From assembly GCA_002396665.1 (NCBI GenBank), contig DGYJ01000026.1, positions 5,004 to 15,547 on the forward strand: a stretch of DNA of 10,544 nt, given 5' to 3'. Positions 7,201 through 10,544 of this stretch are shown one piece after another (position 1 is the stretch's first letter; each line of letters starts with the position of its first letter). This stretch comes from Bdellovibrionaceae bacterium UBA5009 (GTDB lineage Bacteria > Bdellovibrionota > Bdellovibrionia > Bdellovibrionales > Bdellovibrionaceae). Made by a program: the position numbers and the translations under genes. The notes beneath the pieces are model-generated. The model was not told where the DNA came from. It worked only from the letters and a program-made list of their open reading frames with translations, and ran no database searches.

Positions 7201-7442
7201 GAAATCGTGGTCACTCCTTCAATGGAAGTCATGGCTTCTTCAAGGGGATCAACGATGGTATTTTCGATGACCTCTGGGGCGGCCCCAGACAATGTTGCGC
7301 TGATGTTCAGCACAGGGAAATCTGCATCAGGAAGTTGGCTGACACCAAGCCGGGATAGACATATCACGCCAAAGATCATTAAGGCGGACATTAACATCCA
7401 AGCAAACACCGGGTTACGTATTGACAGGTCTGATATTTTCAT
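4254..7442 (-). CDS. RND efflux transporter, HAE1 family (AcrB-like inner-membrane pump)
   Basis: A 1062-residue proton-driven efflux pump of the inner membrane, the usual AcrB/MexB length. The N-terminus FAWMLMSALMIFGVICL (13-29) is TM1, followed by the porter domain with FPVLNISATLSGAAPEVIE (42-60). The second membrane block begins near 344. TM4 carries the proton-relay pair Asp407-Asp408 in GIVVDDAIMVLENI (403-416), at the same numbering as AcrB. The second half starts with a TM near 533-549, and KKNAILLIEFANQ (946-958) holds the TM10 lysine. Late TMs are near 985-1035. The second porter half has a polar insert of roughly 25 residues near 765-790. Substrates (drugs, detergents, lipids) cannot be predicted. 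It is head to head with a TolC-family gene; the adaptor protein it would need is absent here. The ATG at 7442 gives the standard N-terminus; its ribosome binding site is weak. Confidence 0.94.
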   Translation of the reverse strand: MKISDLSIRNPVFAWMLMSALMIFGVICLSRLGVSQLPDADFPVLNISATLSGAAPEVIENTIVDPLEEAMTSIEGVTTISSSAKTGSANISLEFDLGKNIDVALQDVQAKLAQAQRRLPTDMETPVISKSNPDDQPIIWLALTGKNIDLKTLNRIARDQVKDRFSSVPGIGEIFLGGYTAPALRVWVKPEALSKYNMTVNDVIDALKTEHVELPGGQIETNTRVINVRTLGEAKNKAEFDNIIISRRAGAQVSDQSQPVRLKDVANIEEGLDEIRRIARFNGEMALGLGIRKQRGSNAVAVARGIKDRLVDVQKDLPPGVELNVNFDSTRFIEASVHELKSHLFLAALLTSLVCWMFLGSWSATFNVLLAIPTSILGAFIGLYFFGFTLNTFTLLGLTLAIGIVVDDAIMVLENIFRFKELGHSKIKSAILGSREIAFAALAATAAVIAIFLPVAFMKGVIGVYFMQFGVTISLAVFLSLVESLTITPMRCASFISEGHRTTRIGKAMDKALDQLTSNYAKWLKPTLNNPWKVLIASLVFLIASFLLVKKIPKEFTPTQDQSLFIARLQLPVGSSLQQTNEKSQLVEKWLQEQKEVKQIFASAGGFGGGSSDSNTGMIFVSLVPKADRKISQQDFMTKTRAQFKDVPDLKVNIQDLSARGFSSGRGFQVEFMVQGGDWDELWSSTKKLMDEMEKSGMMVDVDSNYLLGMPEIQIRPDREQANNRGVTVSNIAQTINSLIGGVRVGQYSKDGRRDDIRLQILRKPEVDNQSGSLKDDGDKNARPYKIAKDEINQLLVGNNRGNLISLNKLVQQTTEPSLQQISRVNRQRTITVSANLNKGFTLPQAQAFIDQKSKEILKPGYVINQSGNSKAFGEFFTQLAMALGLGILVAYMVLATQFNSFIDPISILLSMPYSISGAFMALLVTGQSLNLYSMIGILLLMGIVKKNAILLIEFANQLRESEKLNAKDALLKAGPIRLRPILMTSLATVAGAIPSALALGEGSEAFRPMAITIIGGVLVSTVLTLFVVPVGSLLMEKFRSKEQKEQETKKAFEEIEAAAIS

Positions 7443-7480
7443 ATTGACTTCATAGTACTTGAGAAGAATCGAGATGAGAA

Positions 7481-8938
7481 ATGCTAAATAAGAAATTTCT
7501 TCCTACACTCATTGCTCTACTGATGACTCTAATTCAGCCCACTCTGGCACTGTCACAAACGGTTCGTCCTGATGAAAAATTCCTGGTGCGACAATTGATT
7601 TTAAATTCTTCCACCTGGAAAGTTCTTAAAAACAAACTGATTCAAAATAAAAATTCTGACTATTTGACACAGGCCCTGTATGATTGGCAGTTGGGACTTA
7701 GCTCTGGATACGAAACCAATCAAAATCAATCCTACACTTCGTCGACCTTGGTCACTTCTGACACGAATCGATACCTGACTGATCTTTCCCTTTCAAAATC
7801 ATTTTCAACGGGGACGGATCTCAGTTTTACTTTGTCAAATTACAGCATTAATTTTAATTCTTTGGGAACGAAAACAAATTACAACGCCCTTGGTTTGCAA
7901 TTAAAACAATCTCTTTGGTCAAATTTCTTTGGCGAAGCCCGACGAGACCAATTAAAAGCAGCAGAACAAAGCATCCAACAGCAAGATTTAAGTCTGATCG
8001 AGCAAGGCGAATCTGAATTGATGACAGCCCTGGCACTTTACTACAAAACATTTGCCAGCCAACAAAGTTTAGCAGAGAGCGAACAAATTTTTAAACGCTA
8101 CGAAGACCTCGCAAGTAAAATTCGCAAAAAACAACAGTACGGAAATGCCACGCCTGGCGAGGCCTCTCAAATTCAAGCCGAGCTCGAGGCCCAGCGACAA
8201 AATTTGAATTTACAAAAACAAGATCTGAACGCCAACATTGCTGATCTTAAGGCGCTCCTGAATATTGAAAACCTGCCCACTCCACTGCAAGCCCAAACAA
8301 CTCCAGAAAAAATGAATCCACCTACCCCAAAGGCTTCCATCAATGATTATCGCACTTTAAAAATTCAGGCCTTAAAAAAATCTTCAAGTGAATTGTCCTA
8401 CAATCAAACTTTGTCTGAAAACAGACCCCAACTAGATCTTGTCCTTCAACACAATTCGACTTCTGCAGATGATTCGCAAAGCAATTCCTTCAACAATGTG
8501 GTCAAAGGACTTTATCCTAAAAACTATATTGGCCTGCAGTTGACTTACACTTTTGGCAATGACACCCGCGACAAAAAAGTTTTACAAAAAAAATTAGATA
8601 GCCAAAACGAAAACCTGCTTGAAGAAAATGTGCGCCTGCAATTTATTGCTGATCAACAAAAAATCCATGATAAAGTCCAAACCCTTAAAGCAAATTTTTT
8701 AAATCTTAAAAATCAATTAAAGTTTCGCCAACAGGCCGCAGACGAATTGCAAAGATCCTATAACCAGGGGCGAACTGATATCAGTGTTTTAATTCAAGCC
8801 CTCAACAAAGCCTCGCAAAATCAAATCGAACTTTATCAAGCACAAAGTAATTTAATTGCCGCAAGCTACTCTGAACTAGAACTCCATGATCAATTGCTTG
8901 GCGAATTTAATTTGGACCCCGCTACGGGAATAGAATAA
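7481..8938 (+). CDS. TolC-family outer-membrane efflux protein
   Basis: A 485-residue outer-membrane channel protein, probably the exit duct for the divergent RND pump. A signal peptide is visible: KK at 4-5, hydrophobic residues about 7-24, likely cleavage after Ser25 (ALS|Q). Two repeats of the outer-membrane efflux (OEP) fold follow. Each pairs beta-barrel-like segments (about 88-140 and 318-357) with long, Gln/Leu/Lys-rich coiled-coil helices (about 155-268 and 360-470). YKTFASQQSLAESEQIFKR and QLKFRQQAADELQRSYNQG are typical helix segments, the latter followed by TDISVLIQALN, like the conserved 'G..s.ldvl.Aq..l' stretch of the family. The N-terminal 'L.eAv.lAl..N' motif is poorly conserved. 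ATG at 7481 is preceded by a GA-rich site (GAGATGAGAA). The stop lies only 7 bp from the converging aat gene. Subfamily and partner are inferred from context. Confidence 0.88.
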   Translation: MLNKKFLPTLIALLMTLIQPTLALSQTVRPDEKFLVRQLILNSSTWKVLKNKLIQNKNSDYLTQALYDWQLGLSSGYETNQNQSYTSSTLVTSDTNRYLTDLSLSKSFSTGTDLSFTLSNYSINFNSLGTKTNYNALGLQLKQSLWSNFFGEARRDQLKAAEQSIQQQDLSLIEQGESELMTALALYYKTFASQQSLAESEQIFKRYEDLASKIRKKQQYGNATPGEASQIQAELEAQRQNLNLQKQDLNANIADLKALLNIENLPTPLQAQTTPEKMNPPTPKASINDYRTLKIQALKKSSSELSYNQTLSENRPQLDLVLQHNSTSADDSQSNSFNNVVKGLYPKNYIGLQLTYTFGNDTRDKKVLQKKLDSQNENLLEENVRLQFIADQQKIHDKVQTLKANFLNLKNQLKFRQQAADELQRSYNQGRTDISVLIQALNKASQNQIELYQAQSNLIAASYSELELHDQLLGEFNLDPATGIE

Positions 8939-8945
8939 AAGATCC

Positions 8946-9653
8946 TTAGCCCTGGGCCCTCTTGACCATTTTAAAATACTCTTCGCGCGACACTTCGACG
9001 CCGCCCAGGGACGCAAGCAATGGAGTCACCATTTGTGTGTCCATCCATTCCAAGCCTAAAGATTTTAATTTCTCAACCCCTGCCCATAGGGCCAACTTCG
9101 AGACATCATCTTCATGATGAAACAAACTTTCGCCACTAAAAACACCCTGCACCAGCACACCATACATTCCACCCACCAAGCGATCCCCACGCCAAACTTC
9201 GACAGAATGGGCAAAGCCTTCACGATGAAAAGCCAAATAGGCTTTTTTCATTTCTTCATTGATCCAAGTCCCATCCTGCCCTTTTCGTTTTTGTTTTTGA
9301 CAGCAATCCATGACCTCAGCGAAGGCCTCATTGTATGAAATTCGAAATTGCGGAAACCATGTCTTCCACTTTTTTTTGATTTTTGAAGAAAAATGAAAAT
9401 CTTTAAAAAATAAAACCCCGCGCGGATCGGGCGAAAACCATAGCAAAGGATGATCTTCATGGGGCCAGGGGAAAATTCCATGTCCATAGGCCTGAAATAA
9501 AGTCCCCACAGTCAATTTTCCACCAACAGCAACAATTCCATGTTGAAATTCCGACACCATCGACCAATCGATGTCGTCAAAATTCAAACTCGATTTATAT
9601 TTTTTGGGATCGACAAACGTCACAGCGTCCACAGTCCTCACCTTGATGTCCAA
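8946..9653 (-). CDS. aat: Leucyl/phenylalanyl-tRNA--protein transferase
   Basis: Transfers Leu or Phe from aminoacyl-tRNA to the N-terminal Lys or Arg of proteins, tagging them for ClpS/ClpAP degradation (N-degron pathway, cytoplasm). Counting from the TTG, family blocks are all present: GIVAVGG (39-45), GHGIFPW (57-63), LLWFSPDPRGVL (70-81), TWI (129-131), FAHSVEVW (147-154), GGMYGV...GVFSGESLF (161-178) and DTQ plus ASLGG (205-218). Length (235 aa) is normal. There is no ATG at the N-terminus: in-frame choices are TTG at 9653 or GTG at 9641, 9632 or 9623, all inside the recQ 3' end; a stop lies six codons upstream of the TTG. Comparison with E. coli Aat favours a start at or before 9632, so the true start could be up to seven codons shorter. 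Translation is probably coupled to recQ. No clpS or clpA is seen here. Confidence 0.93.
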   Translation of the reverse strand: MDIKVRTVDAVTFVDPKKYKSSLNFDDIDWSMVSEFQHGIVAVGGKLTVGTLFQAYGHGIFPWPHEDHPLLWFSPDPRGVLFFKDFHFSSKIKKKWKTWFPQFRISYNEAFAEVMDCCQKQKRKGQDGTWINEEMKKAYLAFHREGFAHSVEVWRGDRLVGGMYGVLVQGVFSGESLFHHEDDVSKLALWAGVEKLKSLGLEWMDTQMVTPLLASLGGVEVSREEYFKMVKRAQG

Positions 9654-10544
9654 AATATTTATATATCGTCACCATTCTACAATCTTCCGTGTTTTTTGCA
9701 TATCGAAGTAACTCGAGCAGTTTCATGTTTTGAGCCTTCATTTGCAAATCACCTTTTTCTTCTTTAAACATTTCATCCGTGGGATCTTGGGACAGAGTCC
9801 AATAGGAAAAGTCCTCTGACTTAACCAGACATCCCCAACGCTCAAGAATATTCACCGCTGATTCAACCCGAAAATCTTTTTTATTTTTAAAACTTATTTG
9901 TTCACGCAAATAATCAAATCCTTGCTGACGAAATCTCTCGGGATCATCCGCAATCATTTTATAAATTTGTCGAATATAACTTTCCTCCGGAAAAGACCAT
10001 TTGACGAATTCCATTTGAATCGTGGTGTCTTCTTCATCAAATAAAAAATGAGCTTCAGACAACAAACCATCTCGTCCTGCGCGACCGATTTGTTGATAGT
10101 AGTCTTCGATGGACCCCGGAATTTCAAAATTAAAAACCTGTCGAATATTCGGCTTATCAATTCCCAAGCCAAAGGCCGGTGTTGCCACCATCACGGGATT
10201 TTGCATTCGCATAAATTCTGATAAATTTTTTCGTCGCTGCGATGGCGTCAAATCTCCATGGTAAATTAAATTTTCAATTTTTTTTGAACTTAAAAATTTC
10301 GAAATTTTGTAAACCGTATCAATCAATGTCGTGTAAACTAAAACAGCTCCTCGATTTGACTGAAGCAACTCGTGCATGCGATTTAATTTTTCTTCTGTTC
10401 CGAAAAGATCATGGACATTTAAACATAGATTTTTGCGTTCGATCCCGCCAGAATCGACATAAAAATTTTCATTTTCAAATTTCAGACTTTCACAAATATC
10501 CTTTTGCACCTGCGGAGTCGCCGTCGCTGTCAGTGCTAGAACTG
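9595..10544 (-). CDS. recQ: RecQ-family ATP-dependent DNA helicase, 5' part beyond window edge
   Basis: C-terminal part of a 3'-5' DNA helicase of superfamily 2 used in recombination and repair. The frame runs off the right edge; the first visible residues give motif III, ALTATATPQVQKDI, so the ATP-binding Walker A and DEAD-like motifs lie outside. Residue numbers below count from GTG at 10509. Visible are VYTTLIDT (58-65), HGDLTPSQRRKNL (84-96), VATPAFGLGIDKP (108-120, motif V) and DYYQQIGRAGRDG (136-148, motif VI). A winged-helix-like stretch with VESAVNILERWGCLVK lies at 215-230. Cysteines 277, 293, 296 and 299 (DCRM... then CGRCDVC) match the RecQ zinc site. The protein ends five residues later, so there is no HRDC domain, as in short RecQ/RecS-type proteins. 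Its stop overlaps the start region of aat by up to 59 bp. Confidence 0.92.
   Translation of the reverse strand, partial: VLALTATATPQVQKDICESLKFENENFYVDSGGIERKNLCLNVHDLFGTEEKLNRMHELLQSNRGAVLVYTTLIDTVYKISKFLSSKKIENLIYHGDLTPSQRRKNLSEFMRMQNPVMVATPAFGLGIDKPNIRQVFNFEIPGSIEDYYQQIGRAGRDGLLSEAHFLFDEEDTTIQMEFVKWSFPEESYIRQIYKMIADDPERFRQQGFDYLREQISFKNKKDFRVESAVNILERWGCLVKSEDFSYWTLSQDPTDEMFKEEKGDLQMKAQNMKLLELLRYAKNTEDCRMVTIYKYFGHQGEDCGRCDVCRSQKI

Noticed and set aside
7075..7455. Plus-strand open frame of 126 codons opposite the RND pump N-terminus
   Set aside because: It mirrors a strongly conserved AcrB-type coding region and resembles no protein family; a shadow frame. The same holds for the plus-strand frames at 4246-4572 and 5241-5760.
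8918..8928. Small stem CCCG-CTA-CGGG near the end of the TolC-family gene
   Set aside because: Only four base pairs, inside coding sequence, with no T-run in either direction; not a credible terminator.
1..10544. tRNA, rRNA, CRISPR array, insertion sequence or prophage remains
   Set aside because: No clover-leaf-like segment with a TTCGA loop, no spaced direct repeats, no transposase or integrase motifs and no terminal inverted repeats were seen anywhere in the window.

Overview
This is a stretch of bacterial chromosome carrying eight complete or partial recognisable genes plus one unrecognised secreted-protein gene, packed with short intergenic gaps. The outer-membrane TolC-type protein, the RND pump and Aat all point to a Gram-negative (diderm) bacterium. 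By eye the base composition is AT-leaning (GC in the low 40s percent, estimated, not counted). Gene style and composition would fit Bdellovibrionota or a neighbouring proteobacterial group, but this is an impression and nothing in the window proves it. I see no mobile element, tRNA, rRNA, CRISPR array, origin or prophage gene.

Left part (1-3518): a PHP-domain metal phosphoesterase gene runs leftwards off the window edge (minus strand). Diverging from it across 162 bp is a tight three-gene plus-strand operon: an arginase, a GNAT-fold N-acyltransferase of the OlsB/'hemolysin-like' group, and a cytoplasmic M14-family zinc carboxypeptidase or amidohydrolase. The first two genes overlap by 62 bp and the next two are 5 bp apart. 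Arginase makes ornithine and OlsB-type enzymes N-acylate ornithine, so the simplest reading is a route from arginine to acyl-ornithine (lyso-ornithine lipid or an N-acyl amino acid). The M14 enzyme could supply basic amino acids from peptides or act on the acylated product. The divergent intergenic region holds two adjacent inverted repeats that could be operators.

Middle (3519-8938): an orphan gene for a small exported four-cysteine protein stands alone behind a strong ribosome binding site. It converges on a full-length HAE1-family RND efflux transporter gene (minus strand). Only 38 bp separates the pump gene, head to head, from a TolC-family outer-membrane channel gene. The periplasmic adaptor (membrane-fusion protein) that would complete a tripartite pump is not in the window.

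Right part (8946-10544, minus strand): a RecQ-family helicase, cut by the right edge, reads directly into leucyl/phenylalanyl-tRNA-protein transferase (aat) with a long gene overlap. The aat gene has no ATG start; it must begin at TTG or GTG inside the end of recQ. The RecQ has its four-cysteine zinc site at the very C-terminus, after a long linker, and has no HRDC domain.

Most likely novelty: the arginase / OlsB-like acyltransferase / M14 hydrolase operon as a self-contained ornithine-acylation module. This is inferred from family knowledge and gene order, not shown by the sequence alone.
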